Positions 1 through 6,615 of a DNA stretch of 12,186 nt are shown piece after piece. Made by a program: the position numbers and the translations under genes. The DNA lies in assembly GCA_041653595.1 (NCBI GenBank), contig JBAZFB010000030.1:1-12186 (forward strand), read 5' to 3'. Below the pieces are notes generated by a model that worked only from the letters and a program-made list of their open reading frames with translations, did not search any database and was not told the origin of the DNA. The first letter of the stretch is position 1; each line of letters starts with the position of its first letter. The stretch comes from Candidatus Omnitrophota bacterium (GTDB lineage Bacteria > Omnitrophota > Gorgyraeia > Pluralincolimonadales > Pluralincolimonadaceae).

Positions 1-515
1 CCGTCAAAGAATACCGTCACCTGAAAGAGAAGAAGAAGGGCAGGGCCCTGCTCGGGGCGCTCCTTACCTTTTCCGGGTGCTATGTGGCCTTCGCGGGCGG
101 GGCGAACGGCGTCGGAAAGGCGATGGCCCCCGTAGTCGCGGTCGGTTTCATAGATACCAGGTGGGGCATACTGATCGCGGGCATAGGTATCGCGGCGGGA
201 GCCCTTATCTTCGGAAAGGCGGCGCTCGAGACCGACGAGAGGGAGCTTGGGGAGATAGGTTTTGTCAGGGCGATAATCATCGAGCTGATATGCGCCACCG
301 CGCTTTTGGCCGCGTCGATAAGCGGGATCCCGCTTTCCGTCTCCGTGACCGTGACCGCGAGCCTGACCGGCCTCGGTTGCGCCGACCTGGGGATAATGCC
401 GAGCCTGAAGAAGCATCATGCCGTAAGGAACCTCCTGATGTGGCTTATAGTGCCTTTCACGTCGGCCTGGCTTACCTATTTCCTTTTGCACCTCCTTAAG
501 GTCATATTGAAATGA
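1..515 (+). CDS. PiT/CysP-type anion (sulfate or phosphate) permease, C-terminal half, 5' partial
   Basis: The frame is open from the window edge (first full codon at position 3) to TGA at 513-515, giving about 170 residues of a protein whose N-terminal half lies outside. It is very hydrophobic, with about five membrane segments. It carries the second copy of the PiT-family signature (GGANGVGKAMAP, then GIPLSVSVTVTASLTGLG). PiT proteins are inner-membrane symporters built from two inverted halves of about 150-180 residues each, so this is the C-terminal half. Classical phosphate carriers have Asp in the GAND or GGND motif; here it is Gly. As I recall, the Bacillus CysP sulfate permeases also lack this Asp, and the closing segment (WLIVPFTSAWLTYFLLHLL) resembles theirs. 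The next two genes also suggest sulfur metabolism. Family membership is fairly sure; the substrate is inferred. The stop overlaps the next start as ATGA. Confidence 0.8.
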   Translation, partial: VKEYRHLKEKKKGRALLGALLTFSGCYVAFAGGANGVGKAMAPVVAVGFIDTRWGILIAGIGIAAGALIFGKAALETDERELGEIGFVRAIIIELICATALLAASISGIPLSVSVTVTASLTGLGCADLGIMPSLKKHHAVRNLLMWLIVPFTSAWLTYFLLHLLKVILK

Positions 516-910
516 AATTATCCTTGAAAAAAGTCCACATCGCTGAGATGATAGAACACGCGAAACACGAATTCCCGAACGAAGCCTGCGGCCTCCTGGC
601 AGGAAAGAGCAGGAAGGTAAGCAAGGTCTACCGGATGGCGAATACCGAAAGGGGCGGGATGAGATACACGATGGCGCTCAAGGAGCAGTTCGACGCGGCC
701 AGGGATATGCGTTCCCAGAACCTGGATATGGTCGCGATCTATCACTCGCATCCCAACGTCAGGCCGTATCCTTCTTTCCGCGACATCCAGCTCGCGATGC
801 ATCCCGAGTGCTCCTATATCATCGTCTCGCTTATCAACGGCATGCCCGAGGTCCGCTCCTTCAGGATAAGAAAGGGCATGGTCGAGGAGGAGGAGATAGA
901 TGCCGGCTGA
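512..910 (+). CDS. JAMM/MPN-domain metalloprotease (Mec/JAB family)
   Basis: This 132-residue protein is essentially one JAB1/MPN zinc-peptidase domain with every catalytic residue present: Glu24 in PNEACGLL, then His78 and His80 in YHSHP, Ser88 and Asp91 (pattern H-x-H-x7-S-x2-D). Bacterial stand-alone members of this size cleave the C-terminal tail of small ubiquitin-like sulfur carriers. The best-known case is Mec+, which releases cysteine from CysO-cysteine; others trim MoaD- or ThiS-like precursors. The following E1-like gene overlaps it by 11 bases, a pairing typical of these sulfur-carrier systems. No signal peptide is seen, so it is probably cytoplasmic. The ubiquitin-like partner is not in the window. 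The start ATG overlaps the permease stop. The acidic tail (EEEEIDAG) overlies the strong ribosome-binding site of the next gene. Confidence 0.9.
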   Translation: MKLSLKKVHIAEMIEHAKHEFPNEACGLLAGKSRKVSKVYRMANTERGGMRYTMALKEQFDAARDMRSQNLDMVAIYHSHPNVRPYPSFRDIQLAMHPECSYIIVSLINGMPEVRSFRIRKGMVEEEEIDAG

Positions 911-1658
911 CCTCACTTCCGCCCAGCGGGAGAGATACAGGAAACATCTCATCTTCGATATGATAGGAGAAAAAGGCCAGAAAAGACTTTTGTCTTCGAA
1001 GGCGCTGATAATAGGCGCCGGAGGCCTGGGTTCGCCGGCCGCCTTATATCTCGCGTCCTGCGGGGTGGGGACGATAGGCATTGTCGACAGCGATGACCTC
1101 GAGCTTTCCAACCTCCATAGGCAGGTATTATATTCCACCGGCGATATCGGAAAGCCGAAAGTGTTCCTTGCGGAGAAGAGGCTGAAAGAGATCAATCCCG
1201 ATGTGGATATCAGGGCCTCGAAGGCCAGGGTGACAGGCGATAACGCGAAGGCCCTTATAAAGGATTACGACGTGATACTCGACTGCACCGATAATTTTGA
1301 GACGAAATACCTTATCAATGACACATGCGTTTCTCTGGGTAAGGCCCTGGTGCACGGCGGCATTTACGCCTTCGACGGGCAGGTGACTTTCATCCTGCCG
1401 GGCAAGGGTCCGTGTTACAGGTGCATCTTTCCCGAGCTGCCCGGCCCGGGCGCGTTCCGCGATTGCCAGCAGGCGGGTATCCTCGGTTCGGTCCCGGCGG
1501 TGATCGGCGCCCTGCAGGCGAACGAGGCGTTGAAATACCTTCTCGGGATCGGGAAGAACCTCGTCGGGCGGCTGTTAAGGTACGACGCGCTCACCGGCGA
1601 GATCAGGATATCGGAGTATAAAAAGAATGAAAAATGCCCTGTTTGCGGCGGGAGATGA
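900..1658 (+). CDS. moeB: MoeB/ThiF-family E1-like adenylyltransferase (HesA/MoeB/ThiF)
   Basis: This 252-residue protein adenylates the C-terminal glycine of a ubiquitin-like sulfur carrier (MoaD, ThiS or CysO type) using ATP. Visible features are the nucleotide-binding GAGGLGSP at 39-46, the acidic strand end VDSDDLELSN with Arg74-Gln75, and the Mg/ATP-site CTDN at 129-132. Two CxxC pairs (172/175 and 246/249) should hold the structural zinc. Cys189 in the DCQQAGILGSVP segment sits at the position of the thioester or persulfide cysteine of ThiF and MoeB. Length is normal for MoeB without a rhodanese domain, so sulfur would come from a separate donor. The start ATG follows a strong GGAGGAGG site at about 885-895, inside the protease gene. 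MoeB, ThiF and the CysO-activating MoeZ are hard to tell apart by eye. The JAMM and permease neighbours favour cysteine or other sulfur-carrier chemistry over molybdopterin. Confidence 0.9.
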   Translation: MPADLTSAQRERYRKHLIFDMIGEKGQKRLLSSKALIIGAGGLGSPAALYLASCGVGTIGIVDSDDLELSNLHRQVLYSTGDIGKPKVFLAEKRLKEINPDVDIRASKARVTGDNAKALIKDYDVILDCTDNFETKYLINDTCVSLGKALVHGGIYAFDGQVTFILPGKGPCYRCIFPELPGPGAFRDCQQAGILGSVPAVIGALQANEALKYLLGIGKNLVGRLLRYDALTGEIRISEYKKNEKCPVCGGR

Positions 1659-1664
1659 TCTGAT

Positions 1665-2585
1665 ATGACAGCCAGATTTGAGTTATGGGCGATATTCGGC
1701 ATAGCGATAACCGCGATGATGTATCTTGACCTTTTTGTCCTGAATAAGAAGGCCCATACCGTAAGGCTAAAAGAAGCACTGGCCTGGTGCGCGGTATGGG
1801 TAACCGCGGCGCTGTTATTTTGCGTAGGCATATATTTCCTGCTCGGCAGGATAAAGGCGCTCGAGTTCCTGACGGGCTATATAATAGAAGAATCGCTCAG
1901 CGTAGACAACCTGTTTGTCTTCATAATGATATTCGAGTATTTCAGGATACCGACTTCATACCAGCCGCGCGTGCTGAAATGGGGCATACTCGGCGCGATA
2001 GTCATGAGGGCCCTGTTCATAGCCGTCGGCGTGGAGCTCTTCAATAAGTTCGAATGGATAATATACGTCTTCGGAGCGTTCCTGGTACTCACCGCTTTCA
2101 AACTTGCTGTCAGGAAAGAAGAGAAGTTCGATCCCGAGAAGAACCCCCTGCTTAGGCTCTTCCGGAGGTTTTTCAGGGTCACGTCCGATTATCACGACGA
2201 CAACTTCTTTACACTGCACTCCGCCGCCTGGTCGGCGACGCCGCTGTTCATAGCGCTGCTTCTTATCGAGTCTAGCGATATCATATTCGCGATGGATTCG
2301 ATACCGGCCGTGCTCGCGATAACCACGGATCCTTTCATCGTCTATACCTCGAATATTTTTGCTATACTCGGGTTAAGGTCGCTCTTTTTCGTGATATCCG
2401 GGATGATGGGATTGTTCAGGCACCTGAAACTCGGGATCTCGTTTATCCTGGGATTCGTCGGCGTTAAGATGCTGATATCGCATTTTTATGAGATACATAT
2501 AACGGTTTCTCTTGGCGTGATATTCGGGATCCTTGCCGTATCGATACTCGCTTCCGTCATCCATAAAGAAAAAGAAGGCAAGTAG
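1665..2585 (+). CDS. TerC/Alx-family integral membrane protein (probable metal ion transporter)
   Basis: This 306-residue polytopic membrane protein has about seven to nine hydrophobic helices. It contains both TerC-family acidic motifs: EESLSVDNLFVF (Glu75, Glu76, Asp81) and IESSDIIFAMDSIPA (Glu202, Asp205, Asp211), inside predicted membrane helices where they are thought to coordinate a metal. A charged cytoplasmic loop (about 150-180, rich in Lys, Arg, Asp and Glu) separates the two halves. TerC/Alx/MeeF proteins export manganese or supply it to exported enzymes; some are linked to tellurite resistance. Length matches the family. It starts six bases after the E1 gene, with GGAG at 1651-1654 overlapping that gene's end, so it is cotranscribed. 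No yybP-ykoY manganese riboswitch precedes it, as expected for an internal operon gene. The ion cannot be decided from sequence. Confidence 0.92.
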   Translation: MTARFELWAIFGIAITAMMYLDLFVLNKKAHTVRLKEALAWCAVWVTAALLFCVGIYFLLGRIKALEFLTGYIIEESLSVDNLFVFIMIFEYFRIPTSYQPRVLKWGILGAIVMRALFIAVGVELFNKFEWIIYVFGAFLVLTAFKLAVRKEEKFDPEKNPLLRLFRRFFRVTSDYHDDNFFTLHSAAWSATPLFIALLLIESSDIIFAMDSIPAVLAITTDPFIVYTSNIFAILGLRSLFFVISGMMGLFRHLKLGISFILGFVGVKMLISHFYEIHITVSLGVIFGILAVSILASVIHKEKEGK

Positions 2586-3623
2586 ATGTCAGAGCTCAGG
2601 GAGAACCTCGCTACCAAAAGATGGGTGGCGATCGCCACCGAAAGGGCGAAGAGATCCGACGATTTCAAAAAAGGCAAAGAATTACCGGCGCCGCGGCCGG
2701 CGTATGACGGGAAATGCCCGTTCTGCGAAGGGAATGAGACCCCGGACCAGACCGAGGCCTTCTCGATCCGCGACCCGGGGACAAAGCCCGGAGAAAAAGG
2801 ATGGAAGATAAGGGTGATACCCAATAAATACCCGGTGCTTGTACCTCCGCAGAAAGGCGCGGCTATCGAGGTGAAAAGGCATAAGTCCGGCATATACCTC
2901 CATATGGAAGGGGTCGGAAAGCATGAGGTCGTGATCGAGAGCCCCGCCCACAACAAGACTATCGCGACGATGACTCCCTCCGAGGTCGAGGCCGTCATAA
3001 AGGCGTACCATGAGAGATACCTCGCCCTCGACTGGGACCCGGCGTATAAACAGGTCATAATATTCCGTAACCAGGGCGCCGGCGCCGGGGCCTCGCAGCT
3101 GCATCCGCACTCGCAGATAATCGCGACGGCGATGATGCCGCAGCATATGAGGTATGCCCTCATTGAGGCGCAAAGATACTATGACGAGCTCGGCAAGTGC
3201 GTCTTCTGTGACATGATAAAATGCGAGCTCGCGGAGAAAGAACGGCTGGTCATGCAGAACGACAAGTTCGTCGCGTTCGTCCCATACGCGGCACTGCTCC
3301 CTTACGAGATCTGGATATTGCCGCTCAAGCATTCGACCTCCTTCGCCGACCTCTCCCCCCAGGACACGGGATCGCTCGCCCAGATACTGCGCGACATCCT
3401 CGCCAAGTTATATTACGGCCTGAACAACCCCGATTACAATTATTGCATAAGGAGCGTGCCCCATTACTCGGCGTGCGAGCCGTATTACCACTGGCATATA
3501 CAGATACTTCCGCGCCTTACGACGCCGGCGGGATTTGAGATCGGCTCGGGGATGGCCGTAAATGTCACGCTGCCGGAAGAGTCGGCGAAATTCCTGCGCG
3601 AATTCGAGATCGGGACGCCATGA
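2586..3623 (+). CDS. galT: GalT-like hexose-1-phosphate nucleotidylyltransferase (HIT superfamily)
   Basis: This 345-residue protein has the full galactose-1-phosphate uridylyltransferase layout. The zinc ligands of the E. coli enzyme have clear counterparts: Cys44 and Cys47 (CPFC), His122 (SPAHNKT) and His173. The active site is HPHSQ (173-177), where His175 should form the covalent nucleotidyl-enzyme. A second CxxC (CVFC) opens the C-terminal half, and YYHWHIQILPRL near the end is the family's second HIT-like motif. The usual triad is HPHGQ; Ser here and the GFEIGSGM ending fit the broad GalT-like group that includes plant ADP-glucose phosphorylase. The nucleotide (UDP or ADP) and sugar are therefore open. 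It abuts the TerC gene (TAG directly followed by ATG) and overlaps the glucanase gene by four bases. A role in handling sugar-1-phosphates from glucan breakdown is an inference. Confidence 0.88.
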   Translation: MSELRENLATKRWVAIATERAKRSDDFKKGKELPAPRPAYDGKCPFCEGNETPDQTEAFSIRDPGTKPGEKGWKIRVIPNKYPVLVPPQKGAAIEVKRHKSGIYLHMEGVGKHEVVIESPAHNKTIATMTPSEVEAVIKAYHERYLALDWDPAYKQVIIFRNQGAGAGASQLHPHSQIIATAMMPQHMRYALIEAQRYYDELGKCVFCDMIKCELAEKERLVMQNDKFVAFVPYAALLPYEIWILPLKHSTSFADLSPQDTGSLAQILRDILAKLYYGLNNPDYNYCIRSVPHYSACEPYYHWHIQILPRLTTPAGFEIGSGMAVNVTLPEESAKFLREFEIGTP

Positions 3624-5017
3624 GATCAGCTACCGCGCCGGTATTATTATTCTGTCTGTTATTCCTGCCCGCGGCCGAAGCCGCCTCCGGCAAGACGGTC
3701 CCCCCTAAACTCGACGGATGGTACCTGGTCTGGCACGACGAGTTCGACGGCGACAAGGTCGACCCTGTAAAATGGAGGGTTGAAGACGCCGCGCTCGTGA
3801 AGAACAAAGAACTGGAATACTATTCTCCGGGGAACGTCTATGTAAAAGACGGAAAGCTTATTTTAAAGAGCGAGAAGAAAGAGCGGGGAGGCCGGCCCTA
3901 CACCTCGGGGCTTGTCGAGACGAAAGGCAGGTACTCTTTTGAATACGGCCGTGTCGAGGTCCGCGCCAAGCTCCCCGGCACAAAGGGCATGTGGCCTGCC
4001 CATTGGATGATGCCGGCGAAGGGCGGGTGGCCCCCGGAGATAGATATAATGGAACTCGTGGGGAGCAAGCCCAACGTGATACACATGACAAACCACTACG
4101 GCGAATTCCCGCGCAACCGTTATGACTCAAAGGTCTTCACCGGCCCCGATTACACGAAAGATTTCCACGTCTTCGCGCTTGAATGGGAGGAGGGGGAGCT
4201 TCGCTGGTATATAGACGGCGTCCGGCATTTTTCCGTCACGAGGAACGTCCCGCGCGGACCTTTTTATATAATACTCAATACCGCGGTAGGGGGGACGATG
4301 CCGAGCAACCCGGACGAGACGACGGTCTTCCCGCAGTATCATGAGATCGACTATGTCCGCGTATACATGAAGGAAATACCCGGGACATATTTTCTTATGA
4401 CATCTGCCGTGAACGGGAAGATAGCGGTCGAGCCCAGACTTCCGAGATATAACAAGGGCGATAAGGTCAGCGTGGCCGCCGTCCCAGCGATAGGGTATAA
4501 ATTCGATGGCTGGGGCGGAGACGTCGGTCTCGGCAGAGATAACCCCGCCATCGTCCTGATGAACAGGCACAAGACGATAACCGCGAATTTCACGCCCGAC
4601 CCCAACGCGCCGAAACTCCTTTCGCGCGGCAAGAAAGCGTTTGCCTCGACCGCCGAAGGCCCCGAACTGTCGGCCGGGAATGCCGTCGACGGGGATATGG
4701 GCACACGCTGGTCGTCGGAGTTCTTCGACCCACAGTGGATATATATAGACCTCGGCAAGCCCCGCGCGATAGAAGCGGTCCGGCTCGAATGGGAGAACGC
4801 GTCAGCGAGGGCGTTCAAACTCCAGGTCTCTGACGACGCCAAGAGCTGGAGGACCGTCTACTCGACCGATAACGGGGCAGGGGGGACGGAGGAGATGACC
4901 GGCCTGGACGTTACCGGCAGGTATGTGCGCATCTACGGCTCTGAGCGCAGGTCAAAGTACGGCTATTCGCTCTGGGAGTTCGAGGTCTTCGGCAAAGAGC
5001 CGCCTTCCATCATGTAA
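3620..5017 (+). CDS. Secreted GH16 beta-glucanase with InlB-like repeat and F5/8C (discoidin) domain
   Basis: This is a 465-residue modular exported enzyme. Residues 1-22 form a signal peptide (MRSATAPVLLFCLLFLPAAEAAS, cleaved near AEA-A). Residues 33-252 are a GH16 jelly roll with the catalytic EIDIME at 140-145: Glu140 nucleophile, Asp142 helper, Glu145 acid/base. The GRVEVRAKLPGTKGMWPAHW strand and the HVFALEWEEGELRWYIDG strand are typical of laminarinase-like members that cut beta-1,3 or mixed-linkage glucans. Residues 257-326 (GDKVSVAAVPAIGYKFDGW ... KTITANFTP) match the bacterial InlB B-repeat style. Residues 338-458 look like an F5/8 type C or CBM32 carbohydrate-binding domain (GNAVDGDMGTRWSS ... 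IYIDLGKP ... YVRIYGSERRSKYGYSLWEFEVFG). No membrane anchor or C-terminal sorting signal is seen. The start ATG overlaps the GalT-like stop (ATGA at 3620-3623). Substrate specificity is inferred. Confidence 0.93.
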   Translation: MRSATAPVLLFCLLFLPAAEAASGKTVPPKLDGWYLVWHDEFDGDKVDPVKWRVEDAALVKNKELEYYSPGNVYVKDGKLILKSEKKERGGRPYTSGLVETKGRYSFEYGRVEVRAKLPGTKGMWPAHWMMPAKGGWPPEIDIMELVGSKPNVIHMTNHYGEFPRNRYDSKVFTGPDYTKDFHVFALEWEEGELRWYIDGVRHFSVTRNVPRGPFYIILNTAVGGTMPSNPDETTVFPQYHEIDYVRVYMKEIPGTYFLMTSAVNGKIAVEPRLPRYNKGDKVSVAAVPAIGYKFDGWGGDVGLGRDNPAIVLMNRHKTITANFTPDPNAPKLLSRGKKAFASTAEGPELSAGNAVDGDMGTRWSSEFFDPQWIYIDLGKPRAIEAVRLEWENASARAFKLQVSDDAKSWRTVYSTDNGAGGTEEMTGLDVTGRYVRIYGSERRSKYGYSLWEFEVFGKEPPSIM

Positions 5018-5040
5018 GCGGGCCCCAACCCACAATTTCC

Positions 5041-5068
5041 TTGACAAAATCCGCGATATCGCTATAAT
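5041..5068 (+). promoter_or_regulatory. Sigma70-type promoter of the efflux operon
   Basis: A consensus -35 box TTGACA (5041-5046) and a consensus -10 box TATAAT (5063-5068) are separated by 16 bp. Transcription should start near 5075, inside the palindrome that follows, so a bound repressor would block it. It lies in the 89-base gap between the glucanase gene and the TetR gene, the only gap in the first 10 kb large enough to hold a promoter. The gap's first part (5018-5040) shows no convincing terminator. Confidence 0.88.
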
Positions 5069-5072
5069 TATC

Positions 5073-5098
5073 TTATTGAGTGAGCGCTCACTCAATAA
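5073..5098 (+). promoter_or_regulatory. Perfect 26-bp palindrome, probable TetR-family operator
   Basis: The half-site TTATTGAGTGAGC (5073-5085) is followed directly by its exact reverse complement (5086-5098), with no mismatch and no spacer. The core TGAGTGAGC/GCTCACTCA is a familiar TetR-family operator shape. It begins five bases after the -10 box and ends just before the ribosome-binding site of the TetR-like gene. Negative autoregulation of the whole operon, relieved by an effector, is the natural reading. That mode of control is inferred; the palindrome itself is seen directly. Confidence 0.9.
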
Positions 5099-5106
5099 AG
5101 GATATC

Positions 5107-5697
5107 ATGGCAAACGTAACGGCTGTACATACCGATACAAGGCAGAAGATCATAAACGCGACCTTGCTTGTTACCGCCAAAAACGGTTTCGACAGGGCGA
5201 CGACCGAGGAGATATCCCGCACCGCAGGCGTCTCCGAAGGCATAATTTACCATTATTTCAGGAGCAAGCAGGAGCTTTACGCAAACATGATAAAGGAGAG
5301 GGCCGGTAATTACAGGGAGGCCCTCGCTAAAGAGGTTGCCGGGATAGGGACCCCGAAGAAGAAACTCGACCGCCTCATAGATTTCCATTTCGAGCATTTC
5401 ACCGGCAAGAAGAGCATATTCCGCGGCACCCTGGACAGGACAAACGATGCCCCGGTAATAAAAGAGTATCTCTTCAGGATCGCGATAGCTCCCTACAGCC
5501 GGATGATCGCGGGGATAATCGGCGAAGGCATCAAGGCGGGGGAGTTCGAGGACGTCGATCCGCAAGTCGCGGCATTGAACCTGCTTGGCATGATGCAGCT
5601 CCCGGCGATCGTGATGCATTTCGGCCATGCCGAATTTACCGTCCGGGACGCGGTGGATAACGTCAAAAAAATATTCTTCGGAGGAATTCTAAAATGA
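5107..5697 (+). CDS. TetR/AcrR-family transcriptional repressor
   Basis: This 196-residue regulator has an N-terminal TetR helix-turn-helix: TRQKIINATL at 11-20, then TTEEISRTAGVSEGIIYHYF at 32-51 and the SKQEL helix. An all-helical ligand- and dimerisation domain of normal length follows. I chose ATG 5107 with AGGA at 5099-5102. An in-frame GTG at 5080 would add nine residues, but it lies inside the operator palindrome at about the transcription start and has no ribosome-binding site. The gene is first in an operon with a fusion protein, ABC ATPase, ABC permease and outer-membrane channel, and the promoter and palindrome lie directly upstream. It therefore very probably represses its own efflux pump until the pump's substrate binds. 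The start of the next gene overlaps its stop (ATGA at 5694-5697). The effector cannot be read from sequence. Confidence 0.93.
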   Translation: MANVTAVHTDTRQKIINATLLVTAKNGFDRATTEEISRTAGVSEGIIYHYFRSKQELYANMIKERAGNYREALAKEVAGIGTPKKKLDRLIDFHFEHFTGKKSIFRGTLDRTNDAPVIKEYLFRIAIAPYSRMIAGIIGEGIKAGEFEDVDPQVAALNLLGMMQLPAIVMHFGHAEFTVRDAVDNVKKIFFGGILK

Positions 5698-6608
5698 AAA
5701 AACATTTAAAGAGGGGCATCGTTTTACTGGTAGTCATCGTTTTATTTGCGGCGGCGGCCTTCTATATAATGCCGCGGAAGGCGCCGAAGGGCGTCTTCCA
5801 GACGACCGGCATCCTCGAGGCGACCGAGGTCAACCTGGCTCCCAAGATATCGGAGCGCGTAAAGGAAGTCCGGTTCCATGAAGGCGATCATGTAAAGGAC
5901 GGGGATGTCGTGGTTATGCTCGATGACCGGAAAGAAAAAGCCCAGTTCGAGCAGGCCCAGGCCGACCTTGAGGTGGCGAAGGCGAACGCGCTCAACGCGG
6001 ATGCCAACATAGAAAAGGCCAAGGTGAAGATAGAGGATACCGAGCGGGACCTCGGCAGGTACGGCAAACTTCTCGAGAAGAAACTTGTGGCGCAGAACGA
6101 TGTCGACAAGGCGAAAACCGCGTACGATACGGCGGTCGCGGACTTAAACGGGATGGTTGCCCAGAAAATACTCGCTGAGGCGACCATAAAACAATCCGAG
6201 GCCGCCTTGAAAGTCGCCAAGACTAACCTGGACGATACGGTGATATATTCCACTTTATCCGGGATGGTGGTTTTGAGGGCATTTGAGCCGGGAGAGATGG
6301 CTTCGAACGGCGCGACGATCCTGACCATTATCGACCTGTCGGATGTATGGGTGCGCGTAGACGTGGAAGAGACCGCCGTCTCGAAGATAAAACTAGGCGA
6401 TGCCGCGAAGGTCAAGGTAGATTCGCTCCCCGGCCGCGAGTTTAAGGGGCGTGTCACCGAAATAAACAGCGAAGGCGAGTTCGCGACCCAGCGTGACGTG
6501 AAAAGAGGCAGGCAGGACATAAAGACTTTCAGGGTAAAGGTCAAAATAGACGAGCCGGAAGGGCTGTTGAAGCAGGGCATGACTGCTACGGCCACCTTCG
6601 GGGGATAA
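5694..6608 (+). CDS. HlyD-family membrane fusion protein (periplasmic adaptor, YbhG-like)
   Basis: This 304-residue adaptor has one N-terminal membrane helix (about 8-26) that anchors it in the inner membrane with the rest in the periplasm. Residues 38-77 are the first half of a biotinyl/lipoyl domain (VNLAPKISERVKEVRFHEGDHVKDGDVVV). An Ala- and Lys-rich coiled-coil hairpin fills about 79-180 and should dock with the TolC-like channel. The second lipoyl half is at 181-215 (DDTVIYSTLSGMVVLRAFEPGEMA), followed by a beta-barrel (VWVRVDVEETAVSKIKLGDAAKV ... FRVKVKIDEP). This is the layout of adaptors that pair with ABC-2 type exporters such as YbhFSR. A strong GGAGGA (5680-5685) sits 8 bases before the ATG. 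It links the ABC transporter encoded just downstream to the outer membrane. Confidence 0.93.
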   Translation: MKKHLKRGIVLLVVIVLFAAAAFYIMPRKAPKGVFQTTGILEATEVNLAPKISERVKEVRFHEGDHVKDGDVVVMLDDRKEKAQFEQAQADLEVAKANALNADANIEKAKVKIEDTERDLGRYGKLLEKKLVAQNDVDKAKTAYDTAVADLNGMVAQKILAEATIKQSEAALKVAKTNLDDTVIYSTLSGMVVLRAFEPGEMASNGATILTIIDLSDVWVRVDVEETAVSKIKLGDAAKVKVDSLPGREFKGRVTEINSEGEFATQRDVKRGRQDIKTFRVKVKIDEPEGLLKQGMTATATFGG

Positions 6609-6615
6609 GGACGGA

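Noticed and set aside
1600..1664. yybP-ykoY-type manganese riboswitch before the TerC gene
   Set aside because: The gap is only six bases and the upstream sequence codes for the zinc-binding end of the E1 protein; there is no room for the aptamer.
5080..5106. Upstream GTG start for the TetR gene
   Set aside because: It falls inside the operator palindrome at about the expected transcription start and has no ribosome-binding site. The family's usual N-terminus fits ATG 5107.
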